64,000 nt of DNA, from positions 124,001-188,000 of the forward strand of contig NZ_JAKSYJ010000119.1 of assembly GCF_022829365.1 (NCBI RefSeq). The letters are read 5' to 3'. The DNA is from Methylobacterium sp. J-077. GTDB taxonomy: Bacteria > Pseudomonadota > Alphaproteobacteria > Rhizobiales > Beijerinckiaceae. Positions 37,343 to 45,366 of the stretch are shown here, piece by piece; positions within the stretch are counted from its first letter, which is position 1, and each line of letters starts with the position of its first letter. The notes below the pieces were generated by a model that saw only the letters and a program-made list of their open reading frames with translations, was not told the DNA's origin and made no database searches. The position numbers and the translations under genes are program-made.

Positions 37343-37534
37343 GTCATTGCGAGCGCAGCGAAGCAACCCAAAGCGGCGCGCGATCCCCGGACTTAGAGCG
37401 CTCGCCGCCGAAGTGGATACCGGTTCGGCGGAAGCGAGCGCGTTACATCAAAGACTTAGAGCCGTTCCCCGTCGCAACGCGACCGGGAACAGCTCTAGCG
37501 TTGCCGTAGGTTGCTTCGCTGCGCTCGCAATGAC
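37343..37534. repeat. Interspersed inverted repeat (family B), copy 3, carrying an inserted family C unit
   Basis: Left arm GTCATTGCGAGCGCAGCGAA and right arm TTCGCTGCGCTCGCAATGAC, as in copy 1, but the arms are about 150 bases apart rather than 50. The extra length is the family C element at 37394-37498. Confidence 0.85.
37394..37498. repeat. Composite two-hairpin repeat (family C), copy 2, inverted
   Basis: It reads AGAGCGCTCGCCGCCGAAGT, ACCGGTTCGGCGG, GCGAGCG, then TTAGAGCCGTTCCCC and GGGAACAGCTCTAG. The order is the reverse complement of the copy at 2858-2956. Nested within family B. Confidence 0.8.
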
Positions 37535-37550
37535 GGTGGGCGGCGGACGC

Positions 37551-39053
37551 CTATGCCGCCCGCACGGCCGCCGCGGCAGCACCGTAGCCGGCTCGCCGCC
37601 CGAACACGACGCCGGAGGTCAGCCCCGAGCCGCCGGGATAGCCGTTGAAGAACACGCCGCCGACCATCTCGCCGCAGGCGTAGAGCCCGGGGATCTCGCT
37701 GCCGTCCTCGCGCTTAACGCCGCCGCCCTCCCCGACCTCGACGCCGCCATACGTGAAGGTGATGCCACCGGTGACCGGGTAGGCCTTGAACGGCCCGGTC
37801 TCGATCGCCTGCGCCCAGTTCGACTTCGGCAGGGCGAGCCCCTGCGTGCCGCGACCGTCCTTCACGGTGGGGTCGAACGGCACGGCCTCGTCCACGGCTT
37901 CGTTGAAATCCGTGATGGTCCGCTTGGCCGCCGCCTGGTCGATGCCGTCGAGCTTGTCGAGCAGCCCGTCGAGGGTGTCGGCCTCGACGAAATGGGCGTC
38001 ATGGAACCGGTACTCGCTGTAGAGCAGGTGATCGACCTTGGCGTCGAAAATCTGCCAGGCGACATGGCCGGGCTGCTCCATGATCGAGCGGCCGAACTGG
38101 GCGTAGGTATAATTGCGAAAGTTCTTGCCCTCGTCGACGAACCGCTGCCCGTCGGCATTCAGCATGAGTCCTAGAAAATAGCAGATCTTGCGGTAGTGCT
38201 TGCGCTCGCCGTGGGGCAGGCCGAGGTTGCCGTAATCGGGGGTGTGCAGATCCATCGGCGTGGCGTGGCAGCCGCCGTAGAAGCCGTGCGGCTTGGCGCC
38301 GAGCGCGAGCGCCATTTCCAGCCCGTCGCCGCGATTGTGCGGGGTGCCGCGGACCCGGGCCTTGTCCCAGCCCGCGCCGATGAAGCGCGTGCGCAACTCC
38401 GGGTTCGATTCGAAGCCGCCGCAGGCCAGGATCACGGCCTTGGCCCGGAACGCGCCCTGGGGGGTCTCCACGCCGACGACGCAGTCCGCGTCGACGATCA
38501 GCCCGGTGGCCGGGCAGCCGTAGCGGATTTCGCCGCCGGCCTTCGTGAACGCCTCCAGCTCGGCCCGGGCGAGCCCGAAACCCTCGTCGTGGGTGGCCAG
38601 CGTCAGGCCGCCCCAGAACACGAAGCGCCCGTCCTTCTCGAAGGATTGCCGGGCATAGATCGGCTCGAACTTCACCCCCTGGGTCGAGAGCCAGCGCAGG
38701 GCCGCGCCGCTCTCGTCGATCAGGATGCGCTGCTCGCGCGAGAGCGGCCGGCCGTCGTTGAAGCCGAGCAGGTCGGATTCGAAGGTCGCCGCGGTGTAGG
38801 CGCCGAAATCGGTGCGGGGCAGGCGCGGATCATTCGGGTCGGCCAGCAGCGGCAGGAGGTCGTCGTTGCCCTGGTAGACGAACCGCATGGCGCCGGCCGT
38901 GTAGGCAGTGTTGCCGCCGGCGAGATCCGGCTCGGCCTTCTCGATCATCAGTACCGAGGCGCCGCGCTCCAGGGCGGCGAGGCCGGCGCTCATGGCGGCG
39001 TTGCCGGAGCCGACCACCACGACGTCCCAGGATCCCGCGCGCCGCTCCTGCAT
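37551..39053 (-). CDS. tcuA: FAD-dependent tricarballylate dehydrogenase (TcuA-like)
   Basis: A 500-residue flavoprotein of the fumarate reductase/succinate dehydrogenase group. Seen: the FAD Rossmann motif VVVVGSGNAAMSAGLAA (about residues 10-26), GGNTAYTAGAMRFVY, LACGGFESNPELR, and the C-terminal GITFTYGGVEVGEGG...GLYACGEMVGGVFFNGYPGGSGL. TcuA oxidises tricarballylate to cis-aconitate; the neighbouring TcuC-like symporter and GntR regulator support this. The start at 39053 is preceded by GGAGG; an in-frame ATG at 39101 is less likely. The companion TcuB (Fe-S/haem protein re-oxidising the flavin) is not beside it, so electron acceptance is unclear. Confidence 0.83.
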   Translation of the reverse strand: MQERRAGSWDVVVVGSGNAAMSAGLAALERGASVLMIEKAEPDLAGGNTAYTAGAMRFVYQGNDDLLPLLADPNDPRLPRTDFGAYTAATFESDLLGFNDGRPLSREQRILIDESGAALRWLSTQGVKFEPIYARQSFEKDGRFVFWGGLTLATHDEGFGLARAELEAFTKAGGEIRYGCPATGLIVDADCVVGVETPQGAFRAKAVILACGGFESNPELRTRFIGAGWDKARVRGTPHNRGDGLEMALALGAKPHGFYGGCHATPMDLHTPDYGNLGLPHGERKHYRKICYFLGLMLNADGQRFVDEGKNFRNYTYAQFGRSIMEQPGHVAWQIFDAKVDHLLYSEYRFHDAHFVEADTLDGLLDKLDGIDQAAAKRTITDFNEAVDEAVPFDPTVKDGRGTQGLALPKSNWAQAIETGPFKAYPVTGGITFTYGGVEVGEGGGVKREDGSEIPGLYACGEMVGGVFFNGYPGGSGLTSGVVFGRRAGYGAAAAAVRAA

Positions 39054-39083
39054 CCCCGCCTCCACCGCTCGAACTGCCTTCCT

Positions 39084-39098
39084 GATTGTATACGCTCG
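39084..39098. promoter_or_regulatory. Candidate GntR (FCD) operator
   Basis: GATTGTATACGCTCG lies between the divergent tcuA-like and gntR genes. TTGTATAC cores with dyad symmetry are typical operators of FadR/FCD-type GntR regulators. The position, just upstream of the tcuA start, suits repression by the adjacent regulator; this is inference. Confidence 0.45.
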
Positions 39099-39168
39099 CA
39101 TGCAATTGGCGGCAAGTGTTCCGGGCAGCGGCGTTTCACGCTATGGCCCCGGCCGAGGAGAGCCGGGC

Positions 39169-39822
39169 ATGAAGGCGAGCGAGTCGGAGCGCTCCAACGG
39201 GGCCGCCGCCTATGAGCGGCTGCTGCGGGCGATCGAGGAGGGCGAACTCGCCCCCGGCAGCCGCCTGCGCGAGGCGGAGCTGGCCGAGCGGTTCGCGATC
39301 AGCCGCACGCCGGTGCGCGAGGCTCTCGGTCGCCTGGAGGCGCAGGGTCTCGTCGCGCACGAGCCGCACCGGGGCGCCAGCGTGGCCCAGCTCGATTACG
39401 GGCAGGTCAGCGAGCTCTACGACATGCGGGAGGTGCTGGAGGGCACGGCGGCCCGGCTCGCCGCGATCCATGCCAGCGCGGTGGAGACCGAGATCCTCGA
39501 GGAGATGATCGCCCGCGACCGGACCCTGACCGGCGACGCGGCGGCGCTGGCACGCAACAACCGGCTGTTCCACCGGCAGATCCACGCGGCGGCGCGCAAC
39601 CGCTTCCTGCAGGGCACCCTGGAGACGATGCGCCTGTCGCTGGTGCTGCTGCCCGGCTCGACGACCCTCTCGGCACCGGAACGGGCCGGCGAGTCCCTCG
39701 ACGAGCATGCCGCGATCATCGCGGCGATCCGCGCCCATGACGGCGACCGGGCCGAGGCGGCGGCCCGCGCCCATATCCGCGCCGCCTTCAAGGCGCGGAT
39801 CCGGATCTGGCAGGGGGTGTAG
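39169..39822 (+). CDS. GntR-family transcriptional regulator, FCD (FadR) type
   Basis: A 217-residue regulator. The winged helix occupies residues about 12-75 (LAPGSRLREAELAERFAISRTPVREALGRLEAQGLV) and the helical FCD ligand domain about 80-215, with metal/ligand residues in YDMREVLEG, NRLFHRQIHAAARN and DEHAAIIAAI. It is divergent from the tcuA-like gene with a candidate operator between them, so it most likely controls the tricarboxylate genes, binding an organic acid. The ATG at 39169 gives the full domain. Confidence 0.9.
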   Translation: MKASESERSNGAAAYERLLRAIEEGELAPGSRLREAELAERFAISRTPVREALGRLEAQGLVAHEPHRGASVAQLDYGQVSELYDMREVLEGTAARLAAIHASAVETEILEEMIARDRTLTGDAAALARNNRLFHRQIHAAARNRFLQGTLETMRLSLVLLPGSTTLSAPERAGESLDEHAAIIAAIRAHDGDRAEAAARAHIRAAFKARIRIWQGV

Positions 39823-39872
39823 GCTCCCTCTCAAGAGGCTGTGAGATTTTAGCGTCTTCGAGCCGCGACAGG

Positions 39873-39970
39873 CCCCCTCTCCCGTGCGGGAGCGGGTTGG
39901 GGTGAGCGATGCGCCCTCTCCGGACAAACCTGTCCCCTCACCCTGTCCCCCTCCCGCACGGGAGAGGGGA
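39873..39970. repeat. Family A palindromes, copies 3 and 4, in one long inverted repeat
   Basis: The left block CCCCCTCTCCCGTGCGGGAG with TTGGGGTGAG is mirrored by CTCACCCTG with CCCTCCCGCACGGGAGAGGG, so two family A hairpins together form an inverted repeat with arms of about 34 bases. It lies between the convergent gntR and MFS genes. Confidence 0.75.
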
Positions 39971-40046
39971 CCCGCGACCCATCCGGAAACACAGGTCGCT
40001 TCGTGGCTGCACCAGCCCTCCCCAGCGTGGATCGAGGGACAGCCGC

Positions 40047-41354
40047 TCAGGCGTGGGCCGGAACCCGCGCCTCCCGGGGGCCGCCCCGGAACAGGCTGAG
40101 CGTCGCGATGATACCGCAGGCGGCGGCCGCCATCAGCCAGTAGCTCGGCGCCGCCCGGTCGCCGGTCTGGTCGATCAGGTAGGTCGAGACCATCGGGGTG
40201 GCGGTGCCGAACAGAGCCGTGGCGAGGCTGTAGGCCAGGGAGAAGCCGCTGGCGCGGACATGCTTCGGCACGACCTCCGACAGCGCGACGATCATCGCGC
40301 CGTTGTAGACGCCGAAGAAGAAGGAGAGCCACAGCTCGACGCCGAGCATCTTGGCGAAGGTCGGGTCGACCACCAGCCAGTGCAGGGCCGGATAGGTGGT
40401 CAGCAGCGACAGGATCGAGATGGTGAGCAGCACCGGCTTGCGCCCGATCGCGTCCGAGAGCGCGCCGCCCACGGGCAGCCAGATGAAGTTGGTGATCGCC
40501 ACGCACAGGGTGACGACGAGGCTGTCGGTCTCGGTGAGCTTGAGGACGGTCTTGCCGAAGGTCGGGGTGTAGACGGTGATCATGTAGAAGGTCACCGTGG
40601 TCATGGTCGAGAGCATCATGCCGAGCAGCACGATCCGCCAGTTGGCGGCCACCGTGGCGAGGATCTCGCGCGTGCTCGGATGATGGGTCCGCCGGGCGAA
40701 ATCCTGGGTCTCCTGCAGGGAGCGCCGGATGAAGAAGATGAACGGCACGATCAGGCAGCCGATGAAGAACGGGATACGCCAGCCGAAATCGCCGATCTGC
40801 TGCTTGGTCAGGGTGGCGTTGAGCCCGTAGCCGATCACGGCCGCGAACAGGATCGCCACCTGCTGGCTCGCCGACTGGAACGACGTGTAGAAGCCTTTGC
40901 GTCCGGGGGTGGCGATCTCGAACAGGTAGATCGAGACGCCGCCGATCTCGACGCCGGCGGAAAAGCCCTGCAGCAGGCGCCCGGCCAGCACGATTAGGGG
41001 CGCGGCGATGCCGATGGTCCCGTAGCTCGGGCAGAAGGCGATCAGCACCGTGCCGCTCGCCATGATCGCCAGGGTGACGATCAGGCCCTTCCGGCGCCCG
41101 ATCCGGTCGATATAGGCGCCGAGCACGATCGCCCCGAGGGGCCGCATCAGGGCGCCGAGCCAGAAGGTCCCGAAGGTCAGGAGCAGCTCGGTGGTCTCGT
41201 TGCTTGACGGGAAGAACGCCCGCGCGATGGCGCTGGCGTAGAACCCGAACAGGAAGAAATCGAACATCTCCAGGAAGTTGCCGCTCGTCGCGCGGAGGAT
41301 CGCCCCAATCCTGGATTGCAGGGTCGCCTCGACGGCGCCCGGATCACCGGCCAT
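40047..41354 (-). CDS. tcuC: MFS tricarballylate/citrate:H+ symporter (TcuC/CitA-like)
   Basis: A 435-residue twelve-helix transporter of the metabolite:H+ symporter branch. Typical segments are [26 protein letters not shown] at the N-terminus, [25 protein letters not shown] (loop 2-3 motif), [15 protein letters not shown] and [13 protein letters not shown]. By similarity in pattern to CitA/TcuC it imports citrate or tricarballylate with protons. GGGAG precedes the ATG. It lies 24 bases upstream of no gene but shortly after the 2HCT gene on the same strand, making a transporter pair. Confidence 0.82.
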   Translation of the reverse strand: MAGDPGAVEATLQSRIGAILRATSGNFLEMFDFFLFGFYASAIARAFFPSSNETTELLLTFGTFWLGALMRPLGAIVLGAYIDRIGRRKGLIVTLAIMASGTVLIAFCPSYGTIGIAAPLIVLAGRLLQGFSAGVEIGGVSIYLFEIATPGRKGFYTSFQSASQQVAILFAAVIGYGLNATLTKQQIGDFGWRIPFFIGCLIVPFIFFIRRSLQETQDFARRTHHPSTREILATVAANWRIVLLGMMLSTMTTVTFYMITVYTPTFGKTVLKLTETDSLVVTLCVAITNFIWLPVGGALSDAIGRKPVLLTISILSLLTTYPALHWLVVDPTFAKMLGVELWLSFFFGVYNGAMIVALSEVVPKHVRASGFSLAYSLATALFGTATPMVSTYLIDQTGDRAAPSYWLMAAAACGIIATLSLFRGGPREARVPAHA

Positions 41355-41378
41355 GACGCAACGCTCCCGGGTCTCGAT

Positions 41379-42761
41379 TCATACGCCGATCCATTTCATC
41401 GCGAGGATCGTCCCGGTCACGGTCAGCGCGCCGCCGATCCGGGTGGCGATCTGGGCGAACGGCATCAGCGCCATGCGGTTGGCCGCCGTGAGGATCGCCA
41501 CGTCGCCGGTGCCACCCTGGCCGCTGTGGCAGGCGTTCACGATCGCGGTCTCGATCGGGTACATCCCGAGCGCGCGGCCGACGAAGAAGCCGGTGACCAT
41601 CAGCGTGGTCACGGTCGCCACGATGGTGATCAGGTTCACCAGCGTGAAGGCGGCGACCAGCTCGTTCCAGGGCGTCAGCGCCGCGCCGATGGCGAAGAGC
41701 AGCGGGTAGGTCATCGAGACCTGCACGAACTTGTAGACCACGAACCCGCCGGCCTGGAGATGGGGCGACACCGCACTGCCGAGCTTGGCGAACACCGCCA
41801 GGAACAGCATCGCCACCGGCGCCGGCAGGCCGACGAGGTGGTGGGCGATGACCCCGAGCAGGTAGAGCGTGATGGCCGTGAGCCCGGCCGCGCCGATCGT
41901 TGCGGCGTCGATCTGGCCGCGGGCGGCCTCGGAGCGGGCCTGCGCGTCGCTCGATTCCATGCCCTCGGCGCCGGGCTGAAGCCGGCCCTCGCCGGTGAGG
42001 TGGGGATAGCGCTTGCCGACATAGTTGAGGGTGCCGGCGAAGATGATCGCGGTGAGCGAGCCCAGCATCACCGGCGGCAGCACCTGGGCGAACACGACGC
42101 CCTGCTGCTGGCCCAGGACCGCCGCGTAGCCGATCGAGAGCGGGATCGCGCCCTCGCCGACGCCGCCGGCCATGATCGGCACGACGATGAAGAAGAAGGT
42201 CTTGTAGGGGCCGAGCCCCAGGGCCGTGCCGACCAGGGTGCCGACGATGGCGGCCGCCACCGAGCCGACCGCGAGCGGGGCGAAGATCTTGAGGAAGCCC
42301 TTGACCAGGACATCCCGATCCATGCCGAGGATCGAGCCGACGATAATCGTGGCGATGTAGATATATAGGAAGTTGGTGAACTTCGTGAAATCGAAGATCG
42401 CCTTCTCCATCTGCGGCGGGATCAACTTGTAATAGACAAGCGCCGACGGGATGAAGGTCGCGAAGATCGCGCCCGCGCCGATGTTGCGCAGGATCGGGAT
42501 GCGCTTGCCGATCTCGGCGCAGGTGAAGCCGCCCATCACCAGGACGGCGATCATGGTCGGCCCGTCCGGCTTGACCTCGCCCTCCTGGACCAAGACCACG
42601 AGCAGGATCGCCAGGATGACGTAGAGCGGCAGCGGGATGATGCCGATCTTCATGTCGACCAGGCGCCACCAGCTCTCCGGCCAGAACCGGCCCGCGCGGC
42701 GCTCAACCACCGGGCTTTCGGCCGGAGCCGGGACGGGGCTGGTCGAGGCGGTACTGGTCAT
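41379..42761 (-). CDS. 2-hydroxycarboxylate transporter family (CitS/MaeN-like)
   Basis: A 460-residue sodium- or proton-coupled carrier. Both re-entrant loop motifs of the family are seen: PIMAGGVGEGAIPLSIGYA in the first half and ACHSGQGGTGDVAILTAA in the second (GGxG each). The N-terminus up to residue 45 is polar and P/A-rich; the start at 42761 was chosen because upstream sequence is not conserved-looking. Substrates known for the family are citrate and malate. It sits 24 bases upstream of the MFS gene, so the cell has two different tricarboxylate/hydroxy-acid importers in one operon. Confidence 0.88.
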   Translation of the reverse strand: MTSTASTSPVPAPAESPVVERRAGRFWPESWWRLVDMKIGIIPLPLYVILAILLVVLVQEGEVKPDGPTMIAVLVMGGFTCAEIGKRIPILRNIGAGAIFATFIPSALVYYKLIPPQMEKAIFDFTKFTNFLYIYIATIIVGSILGMDRDVLVKGFLKIFAPLAVGSVAAAIVGTLVGTALGLGPYKTFFFIVVPIMAGGVGEGAIPLSIGYAAVLGQQQGVVFAQVLPPVMLGSLTAIIFAGTLNYVGKRYPHLTGEGRLQPGAEGMESSDAQARSEAARGQIDAATIGAAGLTAITLYLLGVIAHHLVGLPAPVAMLFLAVFAKLGSAVSPHLQAGGFVVYKFVQVSMTYPLLFAIGAALTPWNELVAAFTLVNLITIVATVTTLMVTGFFVGRALGMYPIETAIVNACHSGQGGTGDVAILTAANRMALMPFAQIATRIGGALTVTGTILAMKWIGV

Positions 42762-42987
42762 CGGCTTCCTCCGGACTTGCGACCACGCGCGGGCCGTTCC
42801 GGCCTTCGCCGCGCGGCCCCGATCGCCCCGACGGTCGCGACCTGGGCCGCGCGGTCGGCGGAGATAAAGTCGGGTCCGGCGTATCAGTGCCCGCCCGGGG
42901 CGGCAACGCGAACCGCGGAACAAAGCCTGCAACCTGTATTGGGCGCAAAGACTCAGCCGGCTTGTCAAGCCCGGCACGCGGATACCC

Positions 42988-43063
42988 GACGCGCAACGGC
43001 CCGGCGCGATGCCGGGCCGTTGCGCGTCGCGATGCATGGGACCGGCCCCGGGATCGGGGCCGG
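42988..43063. terminator. Two tandem GC hairpins downstream of the first porin gene
   Basis: The first is a perfect inverted repeat with 18-base arms (GACGCGCAACGGCCCGGC, loop GCGAT, GCCGGGCCGTTGCGCGTC) at 42988-43028. The second, about 43040-43063, is ACCGGCCCCG / CGGGGCCGGC. Neither has a T-run. They lie just after the porin stop codon at 43073 and probably end its mRNA or protect its 3' end. Confidence 0.6.
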
Positions 43064-43072
43064 CCGGTCGAA

Positions 43073-44674
43073 TCAGAAGTCGCGCTGGACGCGGAAGCGG
43101 ACCTGCGTCATCGAATCCTGCGTCGCGGTGCGCGGCACGAAGCTGCCGTTGTTGATGGCTGCGACGTTGGCGTAGGCCCCCGGGCCCTTGTCGAGGTCGA
43201 TCACCCGGCCGCTCTTCACGCCGACCTGGGTGTAGAAGCCCTCCACGCCGATATCGAGATCGGCCACCGGCGACCAGATGAGGCTGCCGCCGAGCACGTA
43301 CTGGTAGGTGTCACGCAGGGCTTGGCTCAGCTGATAGAACCGGGTTTCGGGCACGCCGACGCCGTTGGTGCTGAAGCTGTTGGCGCCGTTCGGGTTCACC
43401 AGGCCGAAGAGCGCGCCCTGGGCCAGGCGGGCACCGGCCGCGAAATCCTGCTCGCCGTAGGAGCCGAACAGGGCCGAGCGCCATTCCGGCGACCAGTAAT
43501 GCAGGTACGACGCCACCGCCGAGAAGCTGGTCGAGGTCTGGAGCTGGCCGGTGAACGGGTTGATCGACGCGTCGACGAAGTACTGTTCGAACTTCTGGGT
43601 ATCGAAGCCCGTGTTGGACTGCCGATAGCAGCCGGCGATCATGCAATAGCCGGCATAGCTCTGCGCGCCATTGGCGTAGGCCCCTTGCAGATAGAGAGTG
43701 TCGCCCGGGGCAATCGACGGAAGGTTGAACTTCACGCCGCCCTGCACGGCCCAGCCCTGGACCGAGTTGGTGTGCGGGATCCCGGTGAGCACGCCGCCCG
43801 CGCCCGCGGCCGTCGCGGTGCTCAGGTTGCCGACGTTGATCTCGTGCGTGGCGGCCGAGAGCTGGGCGGAGCCCCAGGCCTGATCGACGCGCAGGACGCC
43901 GACGAAGTCGGGCAGACGCTCGCGCTGGATGCTGTCGACGTTGCCGTAGCGGGACGGCCGGCCGTTGGTGTAGCCGACGAAGACGGGGCTGACCGGGACC
44001 GAAGGGCCGGTCGGCGCGAAGACCGGCGAGCGGGTGAAGACCGGGTCTTCGATCGACAGGGTCGCCGACACGCCGTTGCCGAAGGTGCCCGTGTAGGCGA
44101 GCAGGTTGGTCGACGAATTGTCCGAGCCCGACGTGGCGCCGTAGAACTCGAAATCGTGGGCGTAGAAGTCGTAGAACGACGCTGCGCGACCGGCGGTCAG
44201 GCCGGCGAACTGGATGAACGCCTTGTCGACGTTCACGTATTGCTGCGCGCGGCCGGCCTCGTCGACGCCGGTGGCGCCGTAAGCTTGGCCGATGCGCAGC
44301 TGGGTGCCGGAATGGATGACGCCCGTGCGCGAGGCGGCATCGAGGCGCACGAAGGCGCGCAGGGTGCCGTAGGCGGTCTGGGTGCGGGCATCCAGGTTGA
44401 AGCGCGCCAATCCCCGATAGCCCGACGTGTCACCGGCGGCGCCCGGCTGGCGGCTGGATGAGGTCTGGTAGGCGCCCTCGAACCGGGCGCGGCCGGAGAT
44501 GCGGAGGCAGGTATCGGTGCCGGGGATGTAGAAGAAGCCGGCGCCGAAGGCGGAGCAGACGCGGACGTATTCGATCGGCGCCGCCTTCTTGACCGGCAGG
44601 TCGGCGGCGTGGGCGGCTCCGGCCGCGGCCAGCGCGGCGGCAGATCCCAGCAAAGAACGCTTCAATAAACTCAT
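43073..44674 (-). CDS. Outer-membrane porin, Omp2/porin_2 family (porin 1)
   Basis: A 533-residue beta-barrel porin for passive uptake of small solutes. Signal peptide about 1-23 (ending AAHAADLPVK), then the family N-terminus APIEYVRVCSAFGAGFFYIPGTDTC with the conserved cysteine pair, alternating beta-strands throughout, and the C-terminal aromatic QVRFRVQRDF needed for barrel insertion. It has two extra cysteines (GYCMIAGCYRQ near residue 350) that the other three copies lack. The ATG at 44674 has GGGGG upstream. Last of four tandem paralogues; unlike the other three it has no T-tract terminator. Confidence 0.93.
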   Translation of the reverse strand: MSLLKRSLLGSAAALAAAGAAHAADLPVKKAAPIEYVRVCSAFGAGFFYIPGTDTCLRISGRARFEGAYQTSSSRQPGAAGDTSGYRGLARFNLDARTQTAYGTLRAFVRLDAASRTGVIHSGTQLRIGQAYGATGVDEAGRAQQYVNVDKAFIQFAGLTAGRAASFYDFYAHDFEFYGATSGSDNSSTNLLAYTGTFGNGVSATLSIEDPVFTRSPVFAPTGPSVPVSPVFVGYTNGRPSRYGNVDSIQRERLPDFVGVLRVDQAWGSAQLSAATHEINVGNLSTATAAGAGGVLTGIPHTNSVQGWAVQGGVKFNLPSIAPGDTLYLQGAYANGAQSYAGYCMIAGCYRQSNTGFDTQKFEQYFVDASINPFTGQLQTSTSFSAVASYLHYWSPEWRSALFGSYGEQDFAAGARLAQGALFGLVNPNGANSFSTNGVGVPETRFYQLSQALRDTYQYVLGGSLIWSPVADLDIGVEGFYTQVGVKSGRVIDLDKGPGAYANVAAINNGSFVPRTATQDSMTQVRFRVQRDF

Positions 44675-45275
44675 CAAGACCCCCAGTTATTTGAAGCCGA
44701 CGACCGCAACGCTTCCCTTTTTTTCCTGACTATCGCAGGATTTTATTCGATGAACCCATTTTCAGAAGATTTATTCGGGAACATGTTCCCGCAATCCATC
44801 GTTCGACGATGATCCTGCGATCAAGAATTTTAGCGAGCAACAGATATTCTGCCGTTCTTCTTCGCATTCGGAATCTTGTTGCCGATCTGCAACGTTGTTT
44901 TGCCCAATTTTTGCTCGATCTCATTTTAAATATCCATAAGCTGATCGTTACTTATGAGATCATTGATCGCATCATTATTGTTTCAAGGCCTGCTGGCTGC
45001 GTCCGATAATCTGATCATGACGGATCAACGGGGGACGCCGCCGCCCTGCCGAATGGATGGCGCACCGGCCATTCCCGGCAGGCTGCCGGCGCCTTCCGCT
45101 CCGCGGTGATCACCGATCGAGCCGGCATCCCGACGGAGGCAGCCGCGCCGATCCTCGCCAGCGAATCGCAACGGTCCTCGATCACCGCCGCCCGCAGGCG
45201 CCTACCGGGTCGCGGTGCCCGGGCGGCCATCGGGGCGGGAGCCGTCGCGATCGGTCCGGACAAGGACGCCCGCAA
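44675..45275. promoter_or_regulatory. Long spacer upstream of porin 1, partly AT-rich
   Basis: About 600 bases without a supported gene. From about 44700 to 45020 the sequence is unusually AT-rich (runs such as GATTTTATTCGATG and TCATTTTAAATATCC) against a GC-rich genome, then it returns abruptly to high GC. It probably holds the porin 1 promoter and a long leader. Frames in 45020-45270 look like non-coding GC-rich translation. Confidence 0.4.
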
Positions 45276-45305
45276 CGAAAAAGGGCCCGGCACGGAGCCG
45301 GGCCT
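45276..45305 (-). terminator. Rho-independent terminator of porin 2
   Basis: On the minus strand AGGCCCGGCTCC / GTGCCGGGCCC forms the stem and TTTTTCG follows. It lies about 60 bases after the porin 2 stop. Its sequence closely matches the terminators after porins 3 and 4. Confidence 0.85.
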
Positions 45306-45366
45306 GGAGAGCAAAAGCGCACGGGTGCGGCACCGGGACCGAAGCCCCGGCGTGGACCCGCCCGGA

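Noticed and set aside
45020..45270. Plus-strand open frame in the GC-rich part of the porin 1 spacer
   Set aside because: It runs through the porin 2 terminator and into antisense porin sequence; composition is not protein-like.
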